Shown one piece after another: positions 22,245-33,546 of a stretch of DNA of 64,000 bases. The stretch comes from Erythroxylum novogranatense. Taxonomy: Eukaryota > Streptophyta > Magnoliopsida > Malpighiales > Erythroxylaceae. Under the pieces are notes generated by a model. The model was not told the DNA's origin and searched no databases. It saw nothing but the letters and a program-made list of their open reading frames with translations. The position numbers and the translations under genes are program-made. Each line of letters begins with the position of its first letter. Position 1 is the first letter of the stretch. The stretch lies in assembly GCA_029891385.1 (NCBI GenBank), contig CM057226.1, forward strand, positions 10,657,225 to 10,721,224, given 5' to 3'.

Positions 22245-22647
22245 TGGTTGGGTCGGCTATATTGGACCCGAGCCCAATCCCACAGGCCGATCGGTCTGTC
22301 TCACATCCATCAGTTAATTCGGGCCTGACCCACACATCCATGGCCCAATAGTAGAAGAACATCTCCCATGCAGATACGTGGAGACCAAAACCTAGCTGAA
22401 AAATCATATAAAAGGTATTATTCTCATAATAGAGGTACGCACAATCATTAACCTAGCTTTCTCTGCGTTTATCAACCTCACCCTCACCAGAAAACTGACT
22501 TAAGCGTCGGAAGGGCTAATCGGGACACAACCCCCGTCAAGCTATCCTTGTTTTGCAGGTATCTTCACACCGAATTCACCACAGAAGACAGTCAATCATA
22601 TGGAGCACAACGGCAACATTCCGTCCTGCCAGAATCTGGCAGAACCA
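22245..22647 (+). repeat. 5' LTR of Tat element
   Basis: Begins TGGTTGGGTCGG and ends CTGGCAGAACCA. A TATA box TATAAAAG lies at 22407-22414; the Pol II start should be about 30 bp downstream. It pairs with 31879-32281. Confidence 0.9.
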
Positions 22648-22649
22648 AA

Positions 22650-22667
22650 TGGCGCCCACCGTGGGGC
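22650..22667 (+). other. Primer-binding site of Tat element
   Basis: TGGCGCCCACCGTGGGGC, two bases after the 5' LTR, where a host tRNA 3' end primes minus-strand synthesis. I do not assign the tRNA. Confidence 0.75.
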
Positions 22668-22719
22668 CCGACTTCCGGGCACCACGTCCAGAAACACACA
22701 AATCAGCCAGGCGGCGGCG

Positions 22720-24340
22720 ATGAATCCTGATATAGCTGCTGTCGCGGCTCTGGCGATGCAACGTATAAGCTCACAGCTTCCTGCGACTCTGCCGCCTGCA
22801 CCACATGTCTCTCGCACGGAATCCTCTAATCCTAACGATCAACTGCAGCCTCAAACCTTAGAACAAGAAGAACAGAGCGTGGCCTTAGAAGATAACGTTG
22901 CACTCAATGCGCGCCTGAATCTCCAGCACCGGTTAGGTGCAGATCCTCCTCCGTCCATGCACACCACCCTGACCCGGAAACAGATAAAGGAGGCAGCTGA
23001 ACTGGTGATTCGCCAGATCCTGCAGTCTCAACCGGCACAATGACCTCCGTCTGGCGGCGGCAACGCCAAACAAATCGACAACAACCGATCATCGCCCATC
23101 TGAAGCCCTAGAAAAAATTGCGGATGATCGGATTAACGCGGCTATGAGCTTTCGTCCGGATCGCCCAATGGCGCAGTACAACTCTCCCTTCACCCCAGAA
23201 ATCTTGGACAACCTCCCGACACCCGACACAAAAATACTGACCCCCGAGAAATACACTGGAAAGATCGACCCCCCTGGATTATCTGCAGCACTTCCAGTCC
23301 ATGATGAATCTACATTGTGTTCCGGACGCTATCCAATGTAAGGCTTTCTGCACGGCCTTCCAAGAGGGAGCTCAAAAATGGTTCAACAGCTTGCCCCCGA
23401 GCTGTATCACATGCTTCAAGATTTCGGTTGTTATTCTGAACCGATTCGCCACTAGTAAGCGGCCGCAAAGACGACTACGGAGGTGATGCAACTTACCGAG
23501 GAAGAAAGCGAGTTTGCGGAGTTCATCACTCGGTTCAATAACGAAGCGGTCGAGGTGCCGACCTCACCGTCTTGTCCATCTTGGCCGCGCTCATGACCAA
23601 TCTGAGGACGAGGAGTTTAAGAAGTCACTAGCCCTCGATCAACCCGATCCGTTCAGAAATAAGAAAGCAGGCGGATAGGTATATTCACTTGAAGAAGTCT
23701 GAAAAAAACGAGGCGTCGAGCGGATGATCGCTTCGCCGAATGACGAGGCGATGCAATTCGCCTGGCGACAAAAAGGCGATCAAGCTGGAGAAGACCGGTC
23801 GACCGGCGGGGATATCGACAGGAGTTCACCCACTAAGCGAGGCGATATGAAGAGGTGTTGACAAAGAATGAGAGCGGATGGGAAACTATCGAGAACACGA
23901 AAAATGAAGACCCCTACAAGGGCGGGAACCTTAATTTGTATTGCCGTTTCCACAAAGAGGTCGGTCATGACACGGAAGATTCTGGCAGTTGAAAAAGAAA
24001 TCAATTCCTCATACAAAGGGAAGGTTAGGCCAATTTGTGAAGCACGGCGAGAATGCCGATCGGGATAATCGGACGCAGACAGTCGGCGGATAATAGAGCG
24101 ATCGCATACAGGTAGAAATAGCGAAATAGCGAAGGGAGGCGAGAATCTGGTCGGATAATCGGCGAGAAGAGAGAGGCGGTCGAGGGAAGAAATGGCGAAA
24201 TGCCGTGCAACAAGACAACCAAACCGGTGGGGTCATTAATATGATATTCGGTAGAAATGCGATCGGGGATCCACCAACAAAGGAGAAAAGATATGCCAAG
24301 CAGTCGACAAAGACTCATACATCAAAAAGTCGAGGGAGAG
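22720..24340 (+). pseudogene. Tat gag (capsid polyprotein), broken
   Basis: Probable start at 22720 (MNPDIAAVAALAM). Recognisable blocks: FTPEILDNLPTPDTKIL near 23190, GAQKWFNSLPPSCI near 23370, EFAEFITRFNNEAVEV near 23515, and YCRFHKEVGHDTED near 23940, the single-knuckle-like C-terminal motif of Tat gag. In a working element it forms the cytoplasmic particle that packages the RNA. At least four frame changes and stops separate the blocks, and the stretch 23600-23870 reads poorly in all frames. Confidence 0.7.
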
Positions 24341-24344
24341 CGAC

Positions 24345-24720
24345 GGGATGATATCATTTGACGAGTCCGACCTCAATGGAGTAAGTTGCCCTCATGGCGC
24401 GCCTCGTGGTAAACTGAACATGGGCGGATCTGAGGTGAAGCAGTGATGATTGACACAGGCGGCTCGATCGACTTGTTGTATTATGAGGCCTTCAAGCAGA
24501 TGAAGATACCGAAGATCGACTACTACCCTGAGACGGCCCCATCAAAGGGGTAACAAGGCGTCGGCCTACCCGTTCGCCCGGGTGAACTTGAAAGTGAAGT
24601 TCGGGCAGAAACCGTGTCAGATAGAAAGGGACGTTGAGTTCCTGGTCGTAAAGTTTCAAGGGGCGTACAATGCAATAATCGGGCGGGCAACTCAAAATGC
24701 CCTCGGTCGATCGTCTCCAC
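24345..24720 (+). pseudogene. Tat aspartic protease region
   Basis: The sequence at 24443-24510 reads VMIDTGGSIDLLYYEAF, with the D-T-G catalytic triad of retroelement proteases, followed by ARVNLKVKFGQ near 24580 after a frame change. Two stops just upstream separate it from gag. Confidence 0.65.
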
Positions 24721-24829
24721 CTACTACCAAGTTATGAAGTTCCCGACACCCACGGAGTCGGTATTGTCGAGGTCGTGAGAGAATCGCGAGGAATGTTACT
24801 TAGCGAGACTAAAACATTAGATGGGGCGG

Positions 24830-25760
24830 TAGTCTTGTGAGCTCTCTTGATGTGAGAACCGACGAAGAGACGGACAGGATGAACCCGGTGGAAGAAACGC
24901 AGAGGGTCGTACTGGACGAAGCCGACCCTTCTAAGTTCACAAACCTAGGTTCCGAGCTGCAGAGGGACCTGGTTAAAGAAATCACAGATTGTTTGGTAGA
25001 AAATAGGTCGGTTTTCGCTTGGGTACCGAGCGACATGCTCAGAATTTCTCGATCGGTAGCATCTCACTCCCTCGGTATTCGGCATGACTATAAGCCGATC
25101 AGACAAAAGAAGCGGTGGCACAGCAAGGAGCGATAGGGGGTGATCGAGAAGGAAGCAACGAAGTTGCTGGAGGCCGGGTTCATCTGAGAGGTCAAATATC
25201 CTGAATGGCTCGCCAATGTCGTTTTAGTAAGAAAGAAGAACGGGAAGTGAAGAATGTGCATAGATTTCACCGACCTGAACAAAGCGTGTCCAAAGGACAG
25301 CTTCCCATTGCCTAAGATCGACCAATTAGTAGACTCCACCTCAGGGCATGAGTCGCTCGACTTCTGGATGCTTTCTCGGGCTATCATCGATCCAAATGAG
25401 CACGGAAGGCGAAGAAAGACCGCCTTCATAATCGGCCAAGGCACATATTGCTACTAAGTAATGCCTTTCGGCTGAAAAATGCCGGGCGACCTACCAGCGG
25501 CTCGTCACGAAGTCTTTAAAAAGCAGATTACGGACGGTGGAAGCTTATGTGGATGATATGGTGGTCAAAAGTAAGACGTCCGCGGAGCATGTACAAGATC
25601 TCAAGGAAGTCTTCCAGACCCTGAATAAATTCCAGATGAAGCTAAACCCAGAAAAATGCGTGTTTGGGGTGGCATCCGGAAAATTCTTGGGGTTTATGAT
25701 CACTCAGCGGAGAATCGAAGCTAATCCGGAGAAGATTGAGGCCATCATATAGATGTCTTC
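24830..25760 (+). pseudogene. Tat reverse transcriptase
   Basis: Blocks in order: FTNLGSEL and VFAWVPSDM near 24940-25040, MCIDFTDLNKACPKDSFPL near 25255-25305, TAFIIGQGTYCY near 25420, VMPFG near 25460, then the catalytic AYVDDMVVKS near 25542-25572 and NPEKCVFGV. YVDD is intact, but stops at 25136, 25184, 25248 and 25456 and a deletion before VMPFG break the frame. Confidence 0.8.
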
Positions 25761-26190
25761 GCCGCAATGCTTAAAAGATGTTCAGATATTGACCGGTCGG
25801 ATAGTTTCGCTGAGCAGGTTCATTTTCAGACTAGGAGACAAGTGCCTCCCATTTTTCAAAGTCCTGAGGAAAGCGAACGTGACCCAGTTTCAATGGTCGG
25901 ATGAGTGCGAGAAAGCTTTCCAACACTTAAAACAATATTTGTCTAGCCCGCCTATTTTGCAAAGCCCGGTAGAGGGGGAGAACCTGATTTTATACTTGGC
26001 GATTACGGAGGGGTCGATCAGCGTGGTACTTATCCGATCGGAAGGAAGCCAGCAGCATCCCATCTACTATGTCAGGAAAGAGTTGACAGAAACGCGATAT
26101 ACGTACATAGAGAAGCTAGCCCTCTCTTTGATAATGGTAGCCAGGAAGCTGAGGCCTTACTTCCAAAGTCATACCATTGAGGTATAGACT
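25753..26190 (+). pseudogene. Tat RNase H (first)
   Basis: Follows RT after a single stop at 25750. It contains FQWSDECEKAFQHLK, PILQSP, LILYLAITEGSISVVLI (where active copies usually have an acidic start), IYYVRKELTETRYTYIEKL and ending FQSHTIEV. This is the gypsy-type RNase H, which in Tat elements is often degraded in its active site while the second RNase H is kept. Confidence 0.75.
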
Positions 26191-26269
26191 GATCAACCCT
26201 CGCAAATGCCTTCAAAAGCCCAAACTTGGTCTGGTGATAAAGTGGCGGTAGGCTGGAGAGTTCGACATA

Positions 26270-26990
26270 CAATACAAGCCCTGCACGACCATTAAAGCGC
26301 AGGTGTTGGCAGACTTCATTGCAGAGATGAGCCAACCGAGTTCGAAGGACGAGCAGCTCCCCGCCTGGAGCTTGTTTGTCGATGGGTCATCCAATGCCGA
26401 GGGATGCGGAGTGGGAGTAGTGCTGGTCAGCCCGCATATGGAAGAAAAGGTGGAATACGCCCTTCGGCTAGAATTCAAGGCCTCTAATAACGAGGCAAAA
26501 TATGAGGCTCTAATAACCGGCCTCCAACTAGCCAGGGAGATGGAGGTGAAGCACCTGAAGATATACAGCGACAGCCAAGTGGTGGTCGGCCAAGTCACCG
26601 GGCAGTATGAGGCCAAGGGGAACAACATGATCAAGTATCTGGAGTTAGTAAAGCAGGAATTGAGCAATTTCGAACAGTACTCAATCAGCAGAATAGAACG
26701 AGCTCAAAATACTAAAGCGGATGCGCTCTCGAAAATGGCTTCCGACCGTGATGCCATAAACAATGTTCTAGTCGAACGACTTGATCGACCTAGCATTCAG
26801 AAAGCCGAGGAAGTTCTCAACGTGAGTATCGGTTGGTCGAGTTGGACAGAACCGATCGCGCAGTACCTTTTAGAAGGAAAGCAACCGGAAGACGCGTCAG
26901 AGGCCAAGAAGTTAAGGATAAGGCAACCGAATACACGATTGTCAACGGTACTCTATATAAGCGGTCTTCTGACCGGCCGCCGCCGATGCT
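26270..26990 (+). pseudogene. Tat second RNase H (archaeal type)
   Basis: Open frame of about 230 codons. The motifs match archaeal/plant RNase HI: LFVDGSS (first D), NEAKYEALITGL (E), IYSDSQVVVGQV (D) and RAQNTKADALSKMA (final D). All four acidic positions are present. This additional RNase H is diagnostic of the Tat lineage. It is the longest intact stretch of the sense coding region. Confidence 0.85.
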
Positions 26991-27039
26991 TGAATGAAGA
27001 AGAAGCCGAAGCGAGCAATGGCGAAGTCCATGAAGGATG

Positions 27040-28048
27040 TGCGGAAATCACATAGGGCGAATGTTGGCTCACCGATTGATCACAGGGTACTCTTGGCCGA
27101 CAATGAGAAGAGGCGTCGAGAAAAGGTCGACCGATGTGAGGCTTGCGGAGAAAGCAATGACTGTCTCACCGGTACCGGCGGATGCAAATCGTGAGCCATC
27201 CTATCCCTTTCGCTCAATGGGGAATGGATATCTGGGGCCCTTCCTCTCGGTCCGGACAAAAGAAATTCGATAGTGGCGATAGAATATTTCACTAAGTGGG
27301 TGAAGCGGTCTGCATCGCTACAATCATCGAGGGGAAGGTGGAAAGTTTCATAAAGAAGAATATACTATGCCGCTTCGGGATGCCTATAGTGTTGGTTACA
27401 GATAATGGTCGGCAGTTCGACAACGACAAGTTTAGAGATTTCTGCGACCGACTAAAGATCAAGCTACGGTTGACTTCGGTAGCCCATCCCTAAAGTAACG
27501 GTCTCGTAGAGAACACCAATAAAAAGATAATGAACGCCCTCAAGAAGCGCCTGGACGAACGAAAGACCTGGGTGGAAGAAGTAGACGAAGTATTGCGGGC
27601 ATATAGAACCACACCGAACGGAGCCACAGGGGAAACACCGTTCAGGATGACCTTCGGGGCAGAAGCCCTAGTTCTAGTAAAGGCGGCATTGCACAATCAA
27701 AGGGTGTCGGGCTATGAAGAAGAGCGGAATGATGAAGCCCGCAGAGCAGAGCTCGTTCTCCTTAGCGAGGATAGAGAAAGGGCAGCCGCTCGCTCAGAAG
27801 CCATCAGGCAAAAGGCGACCAAGTTCTACAACAGAAGGGTCAAGCCGAGCGATGTAAAGGTAGGTGGTTACGTCCTACGAAAAGCCGAGGCGGCTGGAAA
27901 GCATCCCGGAAAGCTCGGACAAACGTGGGAAGGACCCTATTGAGTGATTAAGCAAGTCGGGCATGGTTCTTACATCCTCAGCGATGAGAAAGGAAAGTTT
28001 CTACCAAAGCCTTGGAACTCACAGAACTTGAAGGCGTTCTACCAATAG
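27040..28048 (+). pseudogene. Tat integrase
   Basis: Acidic residues of the catalytic core can be found in separate frames: QWGMDIWGPF near 27217 (D), VLVTDNGRQFDN near 27393 (D) and NGLVENTNK near 27498 (E). The zinc-binding region before it is unreadable. The C-terminal part 27530-27943 is open, with YRTTPNGATGETPF and VGGYVLRK, then a stop in place of a residue after EGPY, and the natural end LKAFYQ at 28046-28048. Confidence 0.8.
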
Positions 28049-28237
28049 ATAAGTTTTATTTTAGTTAATCTTTCTTTATTATCATTTTTGTATACATATG
28101 GGTACCTTTTTCCTGTCCCTGCCAGACAGGTTTTTTAACGGCCCACGCCCTCATTATCATCAATAAAGGGGTTTTCAGATTTCTTGGCAATAAAGAATTC
28201 AATCATGTATAGCAAAGAATAGAAAATCCAGGTACCC

Positions 28238-28760
28238 ATTGTTCGGCATTCTCCATAGATCGACACGGTCGGTCGGGTCACCAAGACAAGATCCTTGGGA
28301 CCCTCGCCATCGCCATTGTTCGGCATTCTCTATAGATCGACACGGTCGGTCGGGTCGCCAAGACAAGATCCTTGGGACCCTCGTTCGCCATCGTTCGGTA
28401 TTCTCCATAGATCGACCACGGTCGGTCGGGTCGCCAAGATAAGATCCTTGGGACCCTCGCCATCGCCATTGCTCGGTACCTCCATAGATCGACCACGGTC
28501 GGTCGGGTGGCCAAGATAAGATCCTTGGGACCCTCGCCATCGCCATTGTTCGGCATTCTCCACAAGATCCTTGGGACCCTCTCCATCGCCATTGCTCGGT
28601 ACTTCCATAGATCGACTACGGTCGGTCGGGTCGCCAAGACGAGATCCTTGGGACCCTTCGCTCGCCTTCGACATGGATCAACTAAGGTCGATCGGTCACC
28701 AAGGCAAAATCGCCGGGACCGTAGCTCGGCCTCAATTATAGGTCGACCTCGAAGCCGGTC
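28238..28760. repeat. Minisatellite of about 77 bp in Tat element
   Basis: Unit starts near 28238, 28315, 28389, 28466, 28543 (deleted to about 46 bp), 28589 and a divergent copy at 28666. Each unit contains CATAGATCGACCACGGTC-like sequence and AAGATCCTTGGGACCCTCG. Long ORFs through it on both strands come from the repeat unit lacking stops and are not genes. Confidence 0.9.
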
Positions 28761-28905
28761 GGCCATGAGCGACTTTACCAAACTACACTATGATCGAAAA
28801 CAGAGAGCGAAAACACGGAAAGTAACTTCAAAAAAGAATTTATTATTGCAAATTGATCCCGCCACAAGCTTGACCAGGTGAGCTCTACAACTTGGGAGAA
28901 GGGAG

Positions 28906-30160
28906 CTACAAACAGCCAAGGAGAAGGAGAATACCTGGGGAAGCCTCGAGGCAGGCGAAAAAGGCGTGGGAGGCGGGACAGGGGAGCAACCGGAGGAATA
29001 TCTTCACTAGGAAGCTCTTCCTCTTGGAGGCGACCACAATGGAAACAGGAGCAGGACCCGGGGGAGCAACCGAAGGAACATCTTCATAAGGGAGCTCTTC
29101 CTCTTCGGAGCTAAGATCTAGCTCTTCATCCGGAACGTCGCCCGGTTCTCCCTCGACTTTCTTCGTGATCTCCTCCAAAGAAAGCCCAAAAGCTGCGGGA
29201 ATAAGCGGCTCGGCATAATCTTCGAATGAAGGGCATACCACCCCCTTAGGAGCATAGAGCTCGTAGACCCTGTTCAGAACCGAGAGGGTTACCTCACAGG
29301 CGAGCTCCAAACTCTCCTCGTACAAGAACCGCCTCTTCCATCGCTTGATTGCTTCAACTCGCTGCTCCTGCACAGAGCGCCGCACCTCCCGCAAGGTTTT
29401 CTCGGCTCTATCCCTATCCACTACGGCGGAATGGCAGTCTTGGTGGTACTTCTTGTTGAGCTCCCACTCCGCCCTCACAGTCTTCCTCCACTCCTCACTC
29501 TCCTTCTCCCTCCTCTCTCTCTCCTTCTCCTTCTCCTCCTCTACCTTGGCCAATCGAGCCAACATAACTTCCTTCTCCCTCTCCTGGGACTTTTTCTCCT
29601 CTTTCAAGGACGCATTTTGAGCCTAGAGGAGGTCTTTCCCCTCCTTTACCCCTGAAAGCTCGTCCTTCAAACCCTTCATCTGCTCATGGAGATCCTGGAT
29701 TTCCTGGTCCAGAGTCTCCAAACGCTGCAGCACGGCAAAGGACGTCGTCGCAGCCCACATACCGAGACGAACGAGCTGAGAACCCAACTCCAGGTTACCT
29801 TTCTTCTCCATAACCCGCTTGTCCACAGGGGGAGTAACCCTCTCGGTAAGGTAGCGGGACACCTCGAGGTCCCCGATCGAGACGTCCTTATCCAACTTGA
29901 TGGCAGGCTCCCAGCGCTTGAGGTTCACTGACTTGCGCCTTCCCTTGCCTTTTACGCTAACTTGCTCCATTTGGACTTCATGGGCGGGATGGAAGGTCAC
30001 CCAACCGAACCAACCTCTTCCTCTTAAGAGGAGGACCCGCGTCCTCCTCCTCTACCGGAGCCGCCCATACCACGGCGACTGGCACAATCGGCAATGGCTC
30101 CGACGCAATAGGAAGGTCCCGGCAGGGAACACCGACACCGCCGAGGAGACCAACCCATGA
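28906..30160 (-). pseudogene. Tat antisense gene, coiled-coil 3' part
   Basis: The minus-strand frame from 30000 to 28906 is open except for one TAG at 29623-29625. Residues after the stop are heptad-rich and charged (EREKEVMLARLAKVEEEK, REKESEEWRKTVRAEW), a long coiled coil, followed by an acidic segment LDLSSEEEELPYED. An overlapping frame at 30163-29978 ends PPLKRKRLVRLGDLP, suggesting a frameshift near 30000. It follows the domain at 30325-31113 and probably forms one spliced antisense transcript with it. Confidence 0.6.
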
Positions 30161-30324
30161 CAAAGCGGCGCCTCACGGTCTCCGCCTCACTCCCCTTCTT
30201 CGAGAGGTCCGCTTCCTCGGCGTGAAGCTCGAGCTCCCATCCTCACCATGGCGCACGATGATAAATTGAGTTAGAGAACAAAACTAATGCACAAAAGTTC
30301 AACAATTAGTACAATCACGAGGAG

Positions 30325-31113
30325 TCAACCGGACGGGGCGGTTTCCTCCTTTAGCCCGCTAATTCGTGGTGGGGGATCGACGAGGAAAGAATCAGCCAAG
30401 GCCCCCCCGGGGTATCCTTGAATGAGCCGAGCAAAGTCGTATCTGCCAAGCTCCTTGATACGACGGACCACCTCCCACTCCTCCCTGCTAAGGGACAGGG
30501 TCGACGAATCATTCCATTGCTCGGCCAGAGGATACCTCCATGGTCGATACTCAGAGGAAGATCCTGGGGGCTTCACAAAGAAATACTTGATTCGCCAGGA
30601 AGAAATTTTCGAAGGTGTCCTGGCCGGGCGATACCAAGCATCTCTATATTGCAGAAAGGGGATTCCAGCCCCAGAGCTCGGACTATGGCTTATCCTCAGG
30701 AAGTGGCGCAGAATGCCGACAGTAGGCGGATGGCCGAACTGATGACACAACAATGCCAACCCGTTTATAAACCTCCAATTATTCAGAGAAATTTGGCTCG
30801 GCAATAACCCGAACATGGCGCACACCTCGTCAACAATCGGGGCGTACGGGAGCCTCATGCCGCCTACTGAGAAAAAGCTACCGGAGACGGCGAAGTATCC
30901 ACTGAGGTTGCTGTGGATCCGCTCATGCCTAAAGGCCAGTCGGGGCCCCCAAGACGTAGGGATATTATACCTAATAAACAATTTGTTCAACTCCCCCACG
31001 GTCATCGACGATGCAGTCTTTGGCGGCAACTCCACAACTAAACCATCTTTTCTCTCTCTCATCGACACCTCCTCCGTACCTCCGACCATGCTCCCAGAAC
31101 TACCCGTCGACAT
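30325..31113 (-). CDS. Tat antisense ORF (putative gypsy-type transposon protein)
   Basis: Minus-strand frame, open for 324 codons from 31299; I chose the internal start at 31113 (MSTGSSGSMVGG) because upstream residues look like untranslated leader. Motifs: ELNKLFIRYNIPTSWGPRL, GGMRLPYAPIVDEVCAMFGL, SQISLNNWRFINGLALLC and SSWRIKYFFVKP. They resemble the domain annotated in Pfam as putative gypsy-type transposon (PF04195), found in plant proteins encoded antisense inside Tat/Retand elements. Function is unknown. It is intact over its length while pol is not. It ends at a stop at 30325, likely near an intron leading to the coiled-coil part. Confidence 0.65.
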   Translation of the reverse strand: MSTGSSGSMVGGTEEVSMRERKDGLVVELPPKTASSMTVGELNKLFIRYNIPTSWGPRLAFRHERIHSNLSGYFAVSGSFFSVGGMRLPYAPIVDEVCAMFGLLPSQISLNNWRFINGLALLCHQFGHPPTVGILRHFLRISHSPSSGAGIPFLQYRDAWYRPARTPSKISSWRIKYFFVKPPGSSSEYRPWRYPLAEQWNDSSTLSLSREEWEVVRRIKELGRYDFARLIQGYPGGALADSFLVDPPPRISGLKEETAPSG

Positions 31114-31861
31114 GTTCACCAAGAAAAGATTTTTGGAAAAGAAGAGGGAATGAAGAAAAATGACGTACCTAATCAGAGGTTGGAAACAGGGAAATCGGAC
31201 GGCGGAATGAAAGGAAATTTCTGGGAACCGCGAACGATAAAGAACAAGCGAAGGCAAAGTGTAAGTGGGAGAACGAAAGCAAAAGGTGAAAACCGCCACA
31301 ACTCGTCGACTATGAGTATTTACAGAGAGTCGGCAAAAGGAACACTCGAAAGTGACCCAATCGGACTACGACGCGTGGACAAAATATGAGCTATGCTCAG
31401 ACACGCGGCATGATCCAAGCCACGGGAATTAGGGTTGTTCGAAATCCGGAAAGGAGCGGTAGTTGAAAGGACGTACGGGACAGCTGCGCAACGGTTACAA
31501 GGACGATATGTTTCAGATTCTGAACAATTGTTAGAGAGCACGCGCCGTCAAACAATAAATGTTTCAAGCAAGTCCAAGCGTCTGCCAATGATGGCTATCC
31601 GACCTACTATAGCGCAGTCATCACGCGATAAGGCGAGACCGATCGATGCTGGGGCCCTCGACCAACCGACCTGTCTGACGATCGAGCACGACTAGTCGGC
31701 ACCCGACTGATCGAAACTGCCCGAGCTATCCCATGACCGAGCTACAAGGCCAATACCTGACCGATCGCCACCTTACGAGCCGTCTTGCTTACGAGCTATG
31801 GGGTAACCGACGAACAACAATGTCCAACATACTCCTTCGACCCTGCTCTTCGCTCAGACTC

Positions 31862-31878
31862 GAGGAGTAGGGGGCTTA
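31862..31878 (+). other. Polypurine tract of Tat element
   Basis: GAGGAGTAGGGGG followed by CTTA directly before the 3' LTR; primes plus-strand synthesis. Confidence 0.75.
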
Positions 31879-32281
31879 TGGTTGGGTCGGCTATATTGGA
31901 CCCGAGCCCAATCCCACAGTCCGATCGGTCGGTCTCACATCCATCAGTTAATTCGGGCCTGACCCACACATCCATGGCCCAACAGTAGAAGAACATCTCC
32001 CATGCAGATACGTGAAGACCAAAACCTAGCTGAAAAACCATATAAAAGGTATTATTCTCATAATAGAGGTACGCACAATCATTAACCTAGCTTTCTCTGC
32101 GTTTATCAACCTCACCCTCACCAAAAAACTGACTTAAGCGTCGGAGGGGCTAATCGGGACACAACCCCCGTCAAGCCTTCCTTGTTTTGCAGGTATCTTC
32201 ACACCGAATTCACCACAGAAGACAGTCAATCATATGGAGCACAACGGCAACATTCTGTCCTGCCAGAATCTGGCAGAAGCA
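31879..32281 (+). repeat. 3' LTR of Tat element
   Basis: Begins TGGTTGGGTCGG and ends CTGGCAGAAGCA. TATAAAAG at 32041-32048. Same length as the 5' LTR with about 11 substitutions counted by eye. Confidence 0.9.
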
Positions 32282-32286
32282 GGTTC
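32282..32286. repeat. TSD of Tat element, right
   Basis: GGTTC, matching 22240-22244. Removing the element brings two tnp2 segments back into the same frame. Confidence 0.85.
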
Positions 32287-32612
32287 CTTATGTCGTGTCC
32301 ACTCAAAATAATTGGGGACAAACCCTTTTCTCAACAAATTCCCATTAATTTCATCAATAGTAAGGAAACATTTAGGTTTGCACTTTTTACATGGACATCT
32401 GATCTTTGACACATCCATATGTGTAGGTTGAGAACATGCATAATGAATAAAAGCTTTAACTCTCTCAAAACATTTAGGATTAATGAAACCATCAGGAGTT
32501 AATCGTCTATATATGAATGATAATAAATATGGATTCACTGTTTTAAATTAACAGTTTTCTAGAAATAAGTTTTCGGGATAGATCCAAGATCTATCCCTAA
32601 AACTCATTTCTG
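32287..32612 (-). pseudogene. tnp2 gene 5' end (transposase-associated domain)
   Basis: Minus strand. The usual CACTA transposase start MDRSWIY is seen as DRSWIY near 32580-32600, with the ATG changed to AGG. After a stop come LTPDGFINPKCFERVKAFI and IRCPCKKCKPK, the zinc-binding-like motif of the transposase-associated domain (PF13963), then KGFVPNYFEWTRHKEP up to the Tat insertion. The stretch between DRSWIY and RRLTPDGF lies in the hairpin at 32513-32659 and looks inserted. The piece at 22239 continues it. Confidence 0.8.
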
Positions 32613-32659
32613 GAAAACTGTTAATTTAAAACAGTGAATCCATAGGTATTATCATTCAT
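32513..32659. repeat. 72-bp-arm inverted repeat at the transposase start
   Basis: The left arm 32513-32584 and right arm 32588-32659 are reverse complements with about 5 mismatches, separated by CAA only. A transcript would form one long stem with almost no loop. It covers the transposase N-terminus. No TSD was seen. Confidence 0.9.
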
Positions 32660-33546
32660 GTTAGCCAAAGATTACAAAACATCTAAGATAAGACTTGTGA
32701 ATCAACATAACAAGTTCTCATTTTGACTCCTAGACTCTTGGTATTTTTCACCGATAAACCTCACGGGAGCTCCATTACGAGTTATGAGTTAAGGTTTATG
32801 GGTTCACATCTAAAATATATTTAAATTGAATATCCAACATATATGTTTGTAATCATATATGTCATAAAAGAATTATTGTTAAAAGTTGATATTTAATGGA
32901 TATTAAATATGTACTAGTGCCCAATAAAGTAGGTATTCATAAAAAATGAATACTTATTTTAATATATTAGTTTAATATATACAATTTAATAAAAAAAACA
33001 GCCATGAAAAAATGCGCACATAAAAAGTAAAAAAAACATCAACATTTAAGAGAACATCAATGAAATAACGGATTCACATAATTAAGTTACTTGGAACAAT
33101 AATATAAATCAAACTCATCCTATATTAATTCATACATAAACTGAAGTTCATACTACAAACAAGTTTCAGTTCAAGCAAGCCAAATTAAATCAGCCATGTA
33201 ATATGTTCAGATGGGAAGTTCAAACCACAAACAAATACTCAAATTTGACTCCTTTAAAAAAAACTTAGTAAAAACAATTTTGCTTACCTCAACTGATACG
33301 CAGAAGGATCTTGCTGAAGTACGTGAAAGAAGATGATGATGGAGCTAGAATGAAATTATTGAAATTGATACAAATTCGATTAAAATGTTAGCAAATTCAT
33401 TGTTGGCATTGTAAAAAACGTAAGGCCACTGGATGTCATTTGAATACCTGCTAAAGCTTGTCTTCAGTCTCCTCTGAAATAGAAATACTGCCAACAAATC
33501 TGTTCCTATAAACAAGAACAAAATTGTTCACAACTTATTAAAAGAC

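Larger units (their letters stand above)
22245..32281 (+). mobile_element. Tat-lineage Ty3/gypsy LTR retrotransposon
   Basis: Complete element of about 10.0 kb with two 403-bp LTRs, PBS, polypurine tract and an exact GGTTC TSD. The domain order gag, protease, RT, RNase H, a second archaeal-type RNase H, integrase is the signature of the Tat (Retand/Ogre-like) lineage. A minisatellite and an antisense gene lie between integrase and the 3' LTR. The sense coding region has many stops and frameshifts, so it cannot move by itself. By eye the LTRs differ at roughly 11 of 403 positions, so it is the youngest insertion that can be judged in CACTA-1. Confidence 0.9.

Noticed and set aside
22548..22817. 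ORFs spanning the Tat LTR and PBS junction on both strands
   Set aside because: They cross the LTR end and primer-binding site; the gag start is better placed at 22720.
28199..28881. Long overlapping ORFs on both strands, one of 167 codons
   Set aside because: Translations of the 77-bp minisatellite; the repeating peptides mirror the DNA repeat.
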